The position numbers were made by a program, and so were the translations under genes. Shown in pieces: positions 27,195 to 38,054 of a stretch of 64,000 nucleotides of DNA; the stretch's first letter is position 1; the number at the start of each line of letters is the position of its first letter. Origin of the DNA: JANQOH01 sp965200095 (GTDB lineage: Bacteria > Pseudomonadota > Alphaproteobacteria > UBA7887); contig OZ241350.1 in the NCBI GenBank assembly GCA_965200095.1, positions 1,426,001 to 1,490,000 of the forward strand, read 5' to 3'. The notes below the pieces were generated by a model. That model saw only the letters and a list, made by a program, of their open reading frames with translations. It searched no databases and was not told the DNA's origin.

Positions 27195-28232
27195 TCAGTC
27201 TCCCGGCCGCTCGCCGATCCGCCAGGTGCGGCCGCGGCGCAGGACATCGTTCCACCCCTCGCCGTTCGCGGCGACGGCGCTTTCGACGCGCTCGGCGACG
27301 GTGGTCTCGTAACTCGGCGCCGGGTCGGCGTAGAGCACGCCGAGCGCCACCGGAAGCGCCGGTCCGTCCATCGTCGCGAGCATCGTCGCGAGCGCCCGGT
27401 TGGTCCGGTCGTGGACCGGCAGGTCCGCCTCGCCGACGCCGTTCTCGCCGAGGCGCACGGCTTCGAGGGCGAGCGTCCGGGGGTTCAGCATGAGGCCCTT
27501 GTCGCGGCCTTTGCCGAAGACGAGCGGCTCGCCGTGTTCGACGAGGATCTGGCGTTCGGCGGCCGTCGCGCGGTCGGTGAAACCGGCGAACACGCCGTCG
27601 TTGTAGACGATGCAGTTCTGATGGATTTCGACGAAGGACGCTCCCTTGTTGGCGTGGGCCGCCGTCAGCACGCGGGAGAGATGGGGGATCTGGGTATCGA
27701 CGGCGCGGGCGACGAAGCGCGCGCCGGCGCCGAGGGCGAAGGCGGACGGCGAGAGCGGGGCGTCGATCGAGCCGCCGGGAGTCGACGGCGAGCGCGTGCC
27801 GAGGCGCGAAGTGGGCGAGAACTGGCCCTTGGTCAGCCCGTAGATCTCATTGTTGAACAGCAATATCTGCACGTCGACATTGCGCCGCAACACGTGAAGC
27901 AGGTGGTTGCCGCCGATGCTCAGACCGTCGCCGTCGCCGGTGATGAGCCACACATCGAGGGCGGGGTTGGCGAGCTTGACGCCGGTCGCGAAGGCCGGCG
28001 CGCGCCCGTGGATGGTATGGAACCCGTAGGTGGACATGTAATAGGGAAGCCGCGACGAACAGCCGATCCCCGATACGAACACCGTGTTCTCGCGCGCCGC
28101 GCCGATGTCGGCGAGAGTCTTCTGCACGCATTTGAGGATCGCGTAATCGCCGCAACCGGGGCACCAGCGCACCTCCTGGTCGGAGGCGTAGTCGGCCGGG
28201 CGCAGTTTCGCCGGCGGGGCATGGACGTTCAT
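27195..28232 (-). CDS. korB: 2-oxoacid:ferredoxin oxidoreductase, beta subunit
   Basis: 345 residues from ATG 28232, overlapping korA by 4 bases. Thiamin-diphosphate-binding subunit: VRWCPGCGDYAIL with the conserved Cys pair, GIGCSSRLPYY, the ThDP motif ITGDGDGLSIGGNH and LLFNNEIYGLTKGQFSPTS. With KorA it oxidises a 2-oxoacid (2-oxoglutarate in most KorAB) to acyl-CoA with reduction of ferredoxin. The substrate is inferred from family resemblance, not proven. Confidence 0.92.
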   Translation of the reverse strand: MNVHAPPAKLRPADYASDQEVRWCPGCGDYAILKCVQKTLADIGAARENTVFVSGIGCSSRLPYYMSTYGFHTIHGRAPAFATGVKLANPALDVWLITGDGDGLSIGGNHLLHVLRRNVDVQILLFNNEIYGLTKGQFSPTSRLGTRSPSTPGGSIDAPLSPSAFALGAGARFVARAVDTQIPHLSRVLTAAHANKGASFVEIHQNCIVYNDGVFAGFTDRATAAERQILVEHGEPLVFGKGRDKGLMLNPRTLALEAVRLGENGVGEADLPVHDRTNRALATMLATMDGPALPVALGVLYADPAPSYETTVAERVESAVAANGEGWNDVLRRGRTWRIGERPGD

Positions 28233-30142
28233 CGCGGTCCTCCCGTCCCGGCCGGCATTGCGGAGTCGATGGCGGCGGCGATCTCGCTCGCCTTGAAAGG
28301 TTGCCCGGTCACCTTGCTCAGGCTTTCCGTCGGCAGGAGATACGCAGCGCGCAGCATCGTCGCGAGCTGGCCGCCGTTCATTTCCGGCACGAGCAGACGG
28401 TCGTAGCTTGCCAGCAAGGCGCCCAGATTCGCCGGAAACGGGTTGAGGCGCGAGATGTGAACATGACTGACGTCCTTCCCCTTCTCGCGGGCGTGGCGCA
28501 CCGCCTGGCCGATCGGCCCCCAGGTCGACCCCCAGCCGACCACGGCGAGCGCGCCCGACGGCCGGCCGCAGGCGACGGTCTGTTCCGGCGTGTCGCGCAC
28601 CGCGCCGGCGACCTTTTCGGCGCGCGCCCGGGTCATGCGCCGGTGGTTCTCGGGGTCGTAGGAGATGTTGCCCGAGTCGTGGTCCTTCTCGATGCCGCCG
28701 ATACGGTGTTCGAGGCCCGGCGTGCCGGGGACCGCCCACGGGCGCGCGCCGGTTTCCGGGTCGCGGAGATAGGGGTGGAAACCTTGCGGGTCGTCGCGGA
28801 ACCGCACGGGGAAACGCCGTAGCGCGGAGGCGTCGGGGATGCGCCACGGCTCCGAGGCGTTGGCGAGATAGCCGTCGGTGAGCAGCACTACCGGTGTCAT
28901 GTAACGGGTGGCGATCCGCGCCGCCTCGATGGCGAGTTCGAAGCAGCTGCCGGGCGACCAGGCGGCGAGCACCGGCAGCGGCGTGTCGGCGTTGCGCCCC
29001 CAGACCGCCTGAAGGAGGTCCGATTGTTCGGTCTTGGTCGGCATTCCGGTGGAGGGACCGGCGCGCTGCGAGTTGACGACGACCAGCGGCAGTTCGGCGG
29101 TGACCGCGAAGCCGATGGCCTCGGCCTTGAGCGCGATCCCCGGCCCCGAGCTCGATGTGGCGCCGAGCCCGCCGGCGTAGGACGCGCCGATGGCGGCGCA
29201 GGCGGCGGCGATCTCGTCTTCCGCCTGAAAGGTCGTGACCCCCTGTCCCTTGAGGCCGGCGAGGATGTGGAGCAGGGTCGAGGCGGGGGTGATGGGGTAG
29301 GAGCAGAAGACGAGTTTCAACCCGGCGAGGTCGGCGCCGACGGCAAGCCCCCAGGCGAGCGCCTCGGCGCCGGTCACGGCCCGGTATTCGCCCGGCTCGA
29401 TATCCGCCGGCGGCACGGTGCGCCGGCCCGGCATCTCGGGCAGTTCGGCGGTTTCGCCGAAGGCGTGGCCGGCGTTGAGCGCAGCGACGTTGGCGCCGGC
29501 GATCTCCGGCTTGCCGGCGAATTTGGCGCGCAGCCAAGCCACGGTAGGGGCGCGGTCGCGCCCGAACAACCACATGACGAGGCCGAGCGCCCACATGTTC
29601 TTGCAGCGCAGGCTTTCCTTCTGGCCGAGGCCGAATTCGGCGACCGCGTTCATGGTGTTCCGCGACATGTCGACCTCGATGACGCGGTAGCCGTCGAGGC
29701 CGCCGCCGGCGCGCGGGTCGCCGTCGAAACCCGCCTTGCGCAGATTGCGCGCGGTGAAGGCGCCGGTGTCGAGGACAAGCAGCCCGCCCGGCGGCAGATC
29801 GCCGAGATTGGTCTTTAGCGCCGCCGGGTTCATGGCGATGAGGACATCGGGCGCGTCGCCGGCGGTCAACACCCGCCGCGACGAGAAGTTGATCTGGAAC
29901 GCCGAGACGCCGAAGGTGGTGCCGGCGGGAGCGCGGATCTCAGCCGGAAAATCGGGGAAAGTGGCGAGGTCGTTGCCCTGGATTGCCGTCGCCAGGGTGA
30001 ACTGGCTGCCGGCGAGCTGCATCCCGTCGCCGGAATCCCCGGCGAAGCGGATGACCGCGGATTCCAGCGCGTCGTCCAGGGGCGCGGGCTGCGGCGCGGC
30101 GCGCGCGTGCTGTGTCCTTGCGTGTGCGAGGCTGACTGCCAT
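28229..30142 (-). CDS. korA: 2-oxoacid:ferredoxin oxidoreductase, fused gamma-alpha subunit
   Basis: 637 residues from ATG 30142. The N-terminal gamma domain (VIRFAGDSGDGMQLAGSQF, FPDFPAEIRAPAGT, FSSRRVLTAGD) is fused to the alpha pyrimidine-binding domain (YPITPASTLLHIL, FQAEDEIAAACAAIGASYAG, TSSSGPGIALKAEAIG), the usual aerobic KorA architecture. A C-terminal transketolase-like region ends with HISRLNPFPANL and VPEMNGGQLATML. No iron-sulfur motif is present, as is normal for this type. Translationally coupled to korB. The start is set by the family N-terminus; the frame extends upstream without coding character. Confidence 0.92.
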   Translation of the reverse strand: MAVSLAHARTQHARAAPQPAPLDDALESAVIRFAGDSGDGMQLAGSQFTLATAIQGNDLATFPDFPAEIRAPAGTTFGVSAFQINFSSRRVLTAGDAPDVLIAMNPAALKTNLGDLPPGGLLVLDTGAFTARNLRKAGFDGDPRAGGGLDGYRVIEVDMSRNTMNAVAEFGLGQKESLRCKNMWALGLVMWLFGRDRAPTVAWLRAKFAGKPEIAGANVAALNAGHAFGETAELPEMPGRRTVPPADIEPGEYRAVTGAEALAWGLAVGADLAGLKLVFCSYPITPASTLLHILAGLKGQGVTTFQAEDEIAAACAAIGASYAGGLGATSSSGPGIALKAEAIGFAVTAELPLVVVNSQRAGPSTGMPTKTEQSDLLQAVWGRNADTPLPVLAAWSPGSCFELAIEAARIATRYMTPVVLLTDGYLANASEPWRIPDASALRRFPVRFRDDPQGFHPYLRDPETGARPWAVPGTPGLEHRIGGIEKDHDSGNISYDPENHRRMTRARAEKVAGAVRDTPEQTVACGRPSGALAVVGWGSTWGPIGQAVRHAREKGKDVSHVHISRLNPFPANLGALLASYDRLLVPEMNGGQLATMLRAAYLLPTESLSKVTGQPFKASEIAAAIDSAMPAGTGGPR

Positions 30143-30483
30143 GTCTCGCTCTTCGGCGCACCGTCGTCGCCGCGACATGCGTCGCGGATGGCGGGCCTTC
30201 GGCCCGGGGCGCAGGGGACGTGGATACGGAAATGGACTCCGGCCTTTGTCGAGCCCTTGTAAAGCCGTTCTCGAAGCCTCGCGGTCGACGGCGAGACAGG
30301 CCGCCTCCGCGAAAAGCCTTCCTATGGTCTTCCGCGCGCCCGCGCAAGCAAAGAAATTGCGCCTGTGCGCGGTTTTTTCGCCGCAGGCGCCGCACGAAGC
30401 CGACGGCGCGGCGACGCCTTTCCCTGCGGCGCGTCCCGTGGTCGAATACCCCCGCCCCGAACATGGAACGGAGGCCCCCGGCC
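30143..30483. other. Divergent intergenic region between korA and the hydratase gene
   Basis: No gene is convincing here. One hairpin is visible: GCGCCTG (30359-30365) against CAGGCGC (30384-30390) around a T-rich loop. The region must hold the promoters of both flanking genes, but none matches consensus well. Confidence 0.4.
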
Positions 30484-31287
30484 GTGAGCGACGACAGGAC
30501 GGAAAAGGCCGCGGCGCTGCTGGTCGCCGCGCGCCGCAATCATGCGCCGCTCGATGCGCTCCCCGAAGATTTGCGGCCGCCCGGCGCCGAGGCGGCCTAT
30601 GCGGTCCAGAACGCCCATGTCGCGGCGCTCGGCGCCCGTCCCGTCGGCTGGAAGGTGGGCGCGACCAACGCCGCCGCACAGGCGATGCTGGACTGGCCGG
30701 AGCCGTTCTACGGCCGCCTGTTCGCTTCGGCGACGTATGAAAGCCCGGCGACGGTCGACCGTTCGGCTTTCTTCCGCCCGGGCGTGGAAGTGGAGTTCGC
30801 CTTCCGCCTGGCGCGGGACTTGCCGGCGTCGGGCGCGCCATGGGACCGCGAAGAGGTTGCGGCGGCGGTCGCGACGGTCCATCCGGCGATAGAGATCGTC
30901 GATTCGCGCTTCTCCGAAGGCCTGCGGGCCGGCGGTCTGGCGCTGATCGCCGACAACGGCGCCCACGGAGCGTTCGTTTCGGGCCCCGGCGCAGCGGAGT
31001 GGCGAGAGCGCGACCTCGCCGCCCTGCGCACGGAGTTGCGGATGAACGGCGAACCGATCGGCGAGGGCAGCGGCGCCAATGTTCTCGGCCACCCGCTCGA
31101 ACCCCTGGCATGGCTCGCCAATGCGCGCGCCGCGCATGGCGACGGGCTCGCGGCCGGCGACATGGTCACCACCGGTTCGACCTGCGCTACGCTCGGCTTT
31201 CCCGGGGCGGGCGACGAAGTAGAGGCGCGTTTCGCCGGCCTCGGAACCGTATCGGTGCGTTTCCGGGCGCGCGAGGGAAGCGGCTGA
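30484..31287 (+). CDS. 2-keto-4-pentenoate hydratase/fumarylacetoacetase-like protein (MhpD type)
   Basis: 267 residues from GTG 30484, which has GGAACGGAGG ahead of it; ATG 30463 is an alternative. Resembles 2-hydroxypentadienoate hydratases of aromatic meta-cleavage pathways: RPVGWKVGATN near the N-terminus, the acidic metal-binding pair in GVEVEFAFRL, IEIVDSRF, and the late LAAGDMVTTGSTC. No other meta-cleavage genes are nearby, so the physiological substrate is uncertain and related decarboxylase activity is possible. Followed closely by the toxin-antitoxin genes. Confidence 0.82.
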   Translation: MSDDRTEKAAALLVAARRNHAPLDALPEDLRPPGAEAAYAVQNAHVAALGARPVGWKVGATNAAAQAMLDWPEPFYGRLFASATYESPATVDRSAFFRPGVEVEFAFRLARDLPASGAPWDREEVAAAVATVHPAIEIVDSRFSEGLRAGGLALIADNGAHGAFVSGPGAAEWRERDLAALRTELRMNGEPIGEGSGANVLGHPLEPLAWLANARAAHGDGLAAGDMVTTGSTCATLGFPGAGDEVEARFAGLGTVSVRFRAREGSG

Positions 31288-31300
31288 GGCGCCGCCCGCG

Positions 31301-31729
31301 ATGCCGGGTATGAAACCGGACGACGCCGACGCCGCGCTGGTGGCGCGCCTTTCGGAGGCTCTCGAACCCCGCGCCGAGATTCTGGAGGCGTATCTTTTCG
31401 GCTCGCACGCGCGCGGGCAGGCGCGCCCCGACAGCGACATCGACGTAGCGGTCTATATCGACGAAGAGCGCGCCGAGGAGGGCGATTGGGGCTACCGCGC
31501 CGAACTCGCGACGGTGCTGATGGCGGCGCTCCGCGCGGACGATGTGGACATCGTGGTGCTCAACCGGGCGCCCGTCCTGCTTTACCACCGCGTGTTGCGC
31601 GACGGCGTGCGGTTGATTTCGCGCGACCTGCGGGCGACGACCGCGCGCGCAGGCCAGGCCCTGTCGCGCTATTTCGATTTCCTGCCCCAATTCGACAAGA
31701 TGGACGCGGCGCGCCGGAGGCCGGTTTGA
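31301..31729 (+). CDS. mntA: MntA-type antitoxin nucleotidyltransferase
   Basis: 142 residues. Minimal nucleotidyltransferase with the exact GSX10DXD pattern (GSHARGQARPDSDID) and a third acidic residue in ADDVDIVVLN. In MntA/HepT (type VII) systems the antitoxin adenylylates the HEPN toxin near its RX4HXY motif; both motifs occur in this pair. The protein is longer at the C-terminus than the smallest MNT proteins. Its stop overlaps the toxin's TTG start (TTTGAG), so the two are co-translated. Confidence 0.88.
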   Translation: MPGMKPDDADAALVARLSEALEPRAEILEAYLFGSHARGQARPDSDIDVAVYIDEERAEEGDWGYRAELATVLMAALRADDVDIVVLNRAPVLLYHRVLRDGVRLISRDLRATTARAGQALSRYFDFLPQFDKMDAARRRPV

Positions 31730-32166
31730 GTCCGGGCCGCGCGGACCGACGCGTCGTGGACCGGCATCTGTCGGCGCTGCGCGCGGCGGTAGAGGCGCTA
31801 CGCCGCCACCGCCGCGCAGGCGTCGAGACGCTCCGCGCCGACCCGGACCTTCGGTGGGCGGTCGAGCGCGGGTTGCAGATCGCGGCGCAAAACGCCCTCG
31901 ACATCGCGAGCCATCTGGTCGCCGCCGCCGGCCGCGACCCCGGCGGTTACGCCGCCGCCATCGACGGACTCGCGCAGGCAGGCGCGCTGCCGCCCGCTTT
32001 CGCGGCGCGCTTTCGCGCGGTTGCGGGCTTCCGCAACGTGCTGGTGCACGGCTATCTCGATGTCGATGTCGAACTGGTGGCGGATGCGCTCGCCGGGCGC
32101 CTCGACGATTTCGAGGAATTCGCGCGTTACGTCGAACGCTGGCTCGCGGCTTCCCCGGACGCATGA
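31726..32166 (+). CDS. hepT: HepT-type HEPN ribonuclease toxin
   Basis: 146 residues from TTG 31726; GTG 31756 gives a protein closer to the family's usual start (VDRHLSALRAAVEAL). The DUF86/HEPN helical bundle ends with the RNase motif RX4HXY as RNVLVHGY near residue 105. An ALDIASHLVAAAG segment precedes it as in HepT. Works with the preceding MntA-like gene as a toxin-antitoxin pair; no DNA-binding antitoxin is present. Confidence 0.86.
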   Translation: MSPGRADRRVVDRHLSALRAAVEALRRHRRAGVETLRADPDLRWAVERGLQIAAQNALDIASHLVAAAGRDPGGYAAAIDGLAQAGALPPAFAARFRAVAGFRNVLVHGYLDVDVELVADALAGRLDDFEEFARYVERWLAASPDA

Positions 32167-32195
32167 CGCCGCGCGGCGGCGGAGGACGAACCGGA

Positions 32196-32222
32196 CGCGC
32201 CCCCGGGCGGGCCGGGGGCGCG
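32196..32222. terminator. Strong GC hairpin between convergent genes
   Basis: CGCGCCCCCGG (32196-32206) and CCGGGGGCGCG (32212-32222) pair perfectly over 11 bases with a 5-base loop, between the hepT stop and the stop of the convergent thiolase gene. There is no clear T run, so it may act as a two-way transcription barrier rather than a classic intrinsic terminator. Confidence 0.6.
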
Positions 32223-32233
32223 CCGTTGCGGCC

Positions 32234-33418
32234 CTAATTGACCTCGAAGAGGCCGGCGGCGCCCATGCCGCCGCCGATGCACATGGTGACGACGACCTTC
32301 TTCGCGCCGCGGCGCTTGCCCTCGATCAGGGCGTGGCCCGCCAGGCGCGCGCCCGACATGCCGTAAGGGTGGCCGATCGAGATCGCCCCGCCGTCCACGT
32401 TCAGCGTCTCGTTCGGGATGCCCAGCTTGTCGCGGCTGTAGATCACCTGCACCGCGAACGCCTCGTTGAGCTCCCACAGGTCGATGTCGTCCATGTCCAG
32501 ATCGTTGCGTTCGAGCAGGCGCGGGACGGCGTAGATCGGACCGATGCCCATCTCGTCGGGCTCCAGCGCCGCCACGGCGAAGGAACGGAAGCGCCCCAGC
32601 GGCTCCAGCCCGCGCCGTTCGGCCTCCCGGGAGTCCATCACGACGCAGGCCGAGGCGCCGTCCGAAAGCTGGCTGGCGTTGCCGGCGGTGATGAAAGCGT
32701 CCTCGCCCATCACCGGGTCCAGGCCGGCCAGCCCCTCCATCGTCGTGCTCGGGCGGTTGCCTTCGTCGCGCTCCAGGGTCACATCCTGTTCGGAGATGTC
32801 GCCGGTCTGCTTGTCCTTGACCAGCTTGACCGAGGGCAGCGGGACGATCTCGTCGTCGAGGCGCCCCGCCTGTTGCGCCGCCGCGGTGCGCATCTGGCTT
32901 TGCAGCGCGTATTCGTCCTGCCGATCGCGGGTCACGCCGTAGCGGTTCGACACCACTTCGGCGGTCTGGATCATCGAGTAGTAGAGCTCGGGCTTGTTCT
33001 CGTCGATCCATTCATTGCGCGCGCGGTGCCCGTTCTGGTGTTCGTTCTGCACCAGGCTGATCGACTCGAGGCCGCCGGCGACCATGACCGGCGCGCCGTC
33101 CACGATTACCCGCTGCGCCGCCATGGCGATGGCCTGAAGGCCCGACGAGCAGAAGCGGTTGATCGTGGCCCCGCCTGCGGTGACCGGCAGGCCGGCGCGG
33201 AGCGCGCATTGCCGCGCGATATTGCCGCCGGTCGCGCCCTCCGGCATGGCGCAACCCATCAGCACGTCCTCGACTTCGGCGGGGTCGACCTTCGCCCGGT
33301 CGACGGCGTGCCGGATGGCGTGACCGCCCAGGTCGGCGCCGTGGGTGTTGTTGAACGCGCCGCGATAGGCCTTGCCGATCGGCGTGCGCGCGGTGGAAAC
33401 GATAACGGCCTCTCGCAT
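32234..33418 (-). CDS. Thiolase (acetyl-CoA C-acyltransferase)
   Basis: 394 residues. Removes acetyl-CoA in the last step of beta-oxidation or condenses acetyl-CoA. The active-site Cys90 lies in NRFCSSGLQA, the catalytic His in LWELNEAFAVQV, and the second Cys in CIGGGMGAAG; NVDGGAISIGHPYGMSG is also intact. Forms a likely operon with the trifunctional-type gene upstream (39-base gap). The FadA/FadI-like sequence and its partner favour a degradative role. Confidence 0.93.
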   Translation of the reverse strand: MREAVIVSTARTPIGKAYRGAFNNTHGADLGGHAIRHAVDRAKVDPAEVEDVLMGCAMPEGATGGNIARQCALRAGLPVTAGGATINRFCSSGLQAIAMAAQRVIVDGAPVMVAGGLESISLVQNEHQNGHRARNEWIDENKPELYYSMIQTAEVVSNRYGVTRDRQDEYALQSQMRTAAAQQAGRLDDEIVPLPSVKLVKDKQTGDISEQDVTLERDEGNRPSTTMEGLAGLDPVMGEDAFITAGNASQLSDGASACVVMDSREAERRGLEPLGRFRSFAVAALEPDEMGIGPIYAVPRLLERNDLDMDDIDLWELNEAFAVQVIYSRDKLGIPNETLNVDGGAISIGHPYGMSGARLAGHALIEGKRRGAKKVVVTMCIGGGMGAAGLFEVN

Positions 33419-33457
33419 GACTGTGCCTCCGCCCGGTTGTGAAAGAGGTCCGGCCGC

Positions 33458-35563
<2,106 letters not shown>

Positions 35564-35576
35564 TCTCGCTCTCTCC

Positions 35577-36467
35577 TTACGTCTTCGGTCCGCCTTGCGC
35601 GCCGCTGCGTTTGTGGAACGTATAGATGTGGGTGAAGTCGGCGCCGGGCATGGCGCGCTTCATGGCGCGCAGCCTGTCGGCGACGACGGCGCCGACCGGC
35701 GCGCCGACGCCCGCCTCCCCGACGGCCGCGAGGAACAAGTCGAGGTCCTTCGACAGCAGATCGACCGTGAAGCCGGCGTCGAACGCGCCGGGGATTATGC
35801 GGTTCGGGAATTTGTCGCTGGTGGCGGTGTTACGGCCCGTCGAAACGTTGAGTACCGCCATCGTCGTTTCGAGGTCGAGGCCGCGCGCCTCGGCGAACGC
35901 GGCCGCCTCGGTCGTCGCGGCCATCGCCGCGCCCGACAGCATGTTGTTGAGCAGTTTCATCGCCTGGCCCTGGCCGGGTTCGGCGCCGACATGGAACAGG
36001 TTGGCCGCCATGAGCCCGAGGGTTTCGCGCAGCGCCTCGAACAGGCGCGCGTCGCCGGAAACCATCATGGCGAGCGTTCCCTGCGCCGCGCCGCGGGTTC
36101 CGCCGCTGACCGGCGCGTCGAGATAGCCGAGGCCGGCCCCGGAGAGTATCCCCGCGACCGCTGCGGCCGCCGCCGGGCCGATAGTCGAATGGTCGACCGC
36201 CCGGCGCGCGACGCGGCCGGGCGCAGCGGCGACCTCGGCGGCGACGGCGCGCACCGCATCGCCGTCCGGGAGCGAGAGCAGAACGGTTTCGGCGCGCGCC
36301 GCGACTTCGGACGACGATTCGCATATCGCCGCGCCGTCGGGCGCGCGCGCGGCGGCGCCGGCGGCGTCGTGGACGGCGAGCGCCCGCCCCGCGCCGGCGA
36401 GGCGGCGCGCCATGCGCCCGCCCATCTCGCCAAGGCCGATAAAGCCGATGGTGTCCGCCGCGTCCAT
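35577..36467 (-). CDS. 3-hydroxyisobutyrate dehydrogenase-family NAD(P)-dependent oxidoreductase
   Basis: 296 residues. N-terminal Rossmann motif IGFIGLGEMGGRMARRLAGAG, substrate-binding LDAPVSGGTRGA, and the catalytic Lys in GQAMKLLNNMLSG are present. The family reduces or oxidises beta-hydroxyacids; 3-hydroxyisobutyrate (valine breakdown) or a tartronate-type substrate are candidates. It lies 13 bases from the fatty-acid oxidation gene and is probably in the same operon, fitting branched-chain amino-acid catabolism alongside the liv transporter. Confidence 0.88.
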   Translation of the reverse strand: MDAADTIGFIGLGEMGGRMARRLAGAGRALAVHDAAGAAARAPDGAAICESSSEVAARAETVLLSLPDGDAVRAVAAEVAAAPGRVARRAVDHSTIGPAAAAAVAGILSGAGLGYLDAPVSGGTRGAAQGTLAMMVSGDARLFEALRETLGLMAANLFHVGAEPGQGQAMKLLNNMLSGAAMAATTEAAAFAEARGLDLETTMAVLNVSTGRNTATSDKFPNRIIPGAFDAGFTVDLLSKDLDLFLAAVGEAGVGAPVGAVVADRLRAMKRAMPGADFTHIYTFHKRSGAQGGPKT

Positions 36468-36572
36468 ACCGTTCCGGGATTGCCAGAGCGCGCCGGTTCG
36501 CTATCGTGCGGCGCGACGGGGCTTCACCATACCCGACCGTCGGGGCGGGCCGCAACGCGAGGAGAGGATGCC

Positions 36573-37040
36573 GTGCGCGTGATCGAGAGTTTCAATGCGA
36601 TGAAAGCCCTGGTGGGCGAAGAGATAGGCGTCAGTTCGTGGGTCGACGTGACCCAGGAGCGCATCGACAAATTCGCCGCGGCGACCGGCGACTACCAGTG
36701 GATTCACGTCGATCGCGAGCGCGCGGCGCGCGAGCTGCCGGGCGGCAAGACCATCGCTCACGGTTTCCTCACCCTCTCGCTGTTGCCGCAGATGATCTAC
36801 GACATCTACCGCATCGACGGGGTGGCGCACGGGCTGAACTACGGGACCAACCGCGTCCGCTTCACCGCGCCGGTGCCGGCGGGCAGCCGCGTCCGCGCCC
36901 GGTTGCGCGTCAAGCAGGCCGAGGACGCGAAGGACGGCGGCCTGCGCATGATCGGCGAAGCGACCATCGAGCTCGAAGGGTCGGACCGCCCCGCCTGCGT
37001 CGCCGAAACCATATCGCTGGTCTACCCCAGGGCTGCCTGA
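36573..37040 (+). CDS. MaoC-family (R)-specific enoyl-CoA dehydratase
   Basis: 155 residues from GTG 36573, supported by AGGAGAGG seven bases upstream. Single hot-dog fold with the hydratase motif spread over DYQWIHVDRERA and GGKTIAHGFLTLSLLP (Asp and His positions kept). Hydrates trans-2-enoyl-CoA to the (R)-3-hydroxy form, which can feed polyester or lipid synthesis. Divergent from the 3-hydroxyisobutyrate dehydrogenase gene. Its 3' end borders a zone of broken genes. Confidence 0.88.
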   Translation: MRVIESFNAMKALVGEEIGVSSWVDVTQERIDKFAAATGDYQWIHVDRERAARELPGGKTIAHGFLTLSLLPQMIYDIYRIDGVAHGLNYGTNRVRFTAPVPAGSRVRARLRVKQAEDAKDGGLRMIGEATIELEGSDRPACVAETISLVYPRAA

Positions 37041-37430
37041 TCGGGTCGCGTAACCTCGAGGGACATGGCGGGTTCGGGTATCGGCGCACGGATCGCGTCG
37101 TCCGCCGGTTCCTCCGGGCCGGGCGTTATGTACAAGCTCTCGACCGTCTCCTCGTTACGCCCGGACAGGGTGGATTGGGACGAAGTTCCGGCAATGAAGC
37201 AAAATACGGGTCAGTCCGAGCGACTCCGGCAGCGGCGGTTCGTATTCCCGTCCGCCGGTCATGCCGTCGTACGACAACGCGAACGGAATGTTCCTCCGCC
37301 GGAAGTCCTCGATCCCGACGATCAGATCCTCACGCCTGAGCTGCCGGGGATAGCGTTTGTCCCGGCCGATGGAGGTTCCGAGATAGGGCGGGTCCATATA
37401 CACGAAATCCCGAGGATGCGGACGCATGGG
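37022..37430 (-). pseudogene. Truncated, frameshifted D12-class DNA adenine methyltransferase
   Basis: The minus strand encodes DFVYMDPPYLGTSIG (motif IV DPPY), RREDLIVGIEDFRRRNIPFA and LPESLGLTRILLH, then the frame is lost by one base and resumes as AGTSSQSTLSGRNEETVES followed by LYITPGPEEP. This is the C-terminal part of a Dam/DpnII-type N6-adenine methyltransferase. The N-terminal part is missing, replaced abruptly at about 37430 by helicase-derived sequence in the opposite strand sense. The reading runs into the 3' end of the MaoC gene. It is a dead remnant of a restriction-modification or phage gene. Confidence 0.75.
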
Positions 37431-37436
37431 AGATGG

Positions 37437-37985
37437 GGCGCGCTGCGCGCCATCGACCCGGCGGTTCGCGATTGCGCGCGGCGCGGTGCCGCTCCGCCCC
37501 GCGCTCCGTCTCGTCGCCGCCGAACGCCTGTCCGAGCGCTTGCGCGTCGGGGTCGAACGCCGTCTCGCCACGTGGCTGGACTCCCATATCGCCCGCGTTC
37601 TCGCGCCGTTGTTCGAGGCCCGGCGCGCTGCCCCCGACGGCCTTGTCGGCGGTCTTCTGTTCCGGATCGCCGAGGCCGGCGGGGGCGCCGCGCCCCACCC
37701 GCCGGGAGACCTTCGGCGCAGTCTCGGGCCCCGGGGCCGCAAGGTTCTCGCCGCAATGGGCGTGCGCCTCGGCAGCGAGACGGTGTTCATGCCGGCGTTG
37801 CTCGAACCGGGACCCATGCGTCTGCGCGCGCCGCTGTGGTGCGTCCACAACGCGCGCGTCCGTCGCGCCGCCCGCGGGGCGGGCGCCGGCGCCGCGCGGC
37901 GCCGACGCCTGCTCCGACAAAGGCCGCCCGCCGCGCGCTCAACCGGGCGCGCAGCAAGGGCGGCGCCGCGGAATCGTGGCCGCGC
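37437..37985 (+). pseudogene. Decayed partial copy of the SUV3-like helicase and S4 genes
   Basis: Translations in two frames match the helicase at 19.5-22.1 kb: ALRAIDPAVRDCARR, then PLRPALRLVAAERLSERLR, RRLATWLDSHIARVLAPLFE, DGLVGGLLFRIAEAGGGAAP, GPRGRKVLAAMGVRLGSETV and WCVHNAR. Relative to the intact gene, short blocks before PLRPALRL are deleted and the frame shifts. After about 37915 the sequence jumps to a match with the S4 protein tail (APTKAARRALNRARSKGGAAE). The order of the parent operon is kept but most of it is missing. Not expected to be functional. Confidence 0.8.
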
Positions 37986-38054
37986 GGCGCATCGCAAGCT
38001 GCCGCTATCCAACTCCATCGGATTCAAACAGAGCGATAATGCATCTTCATTCCA

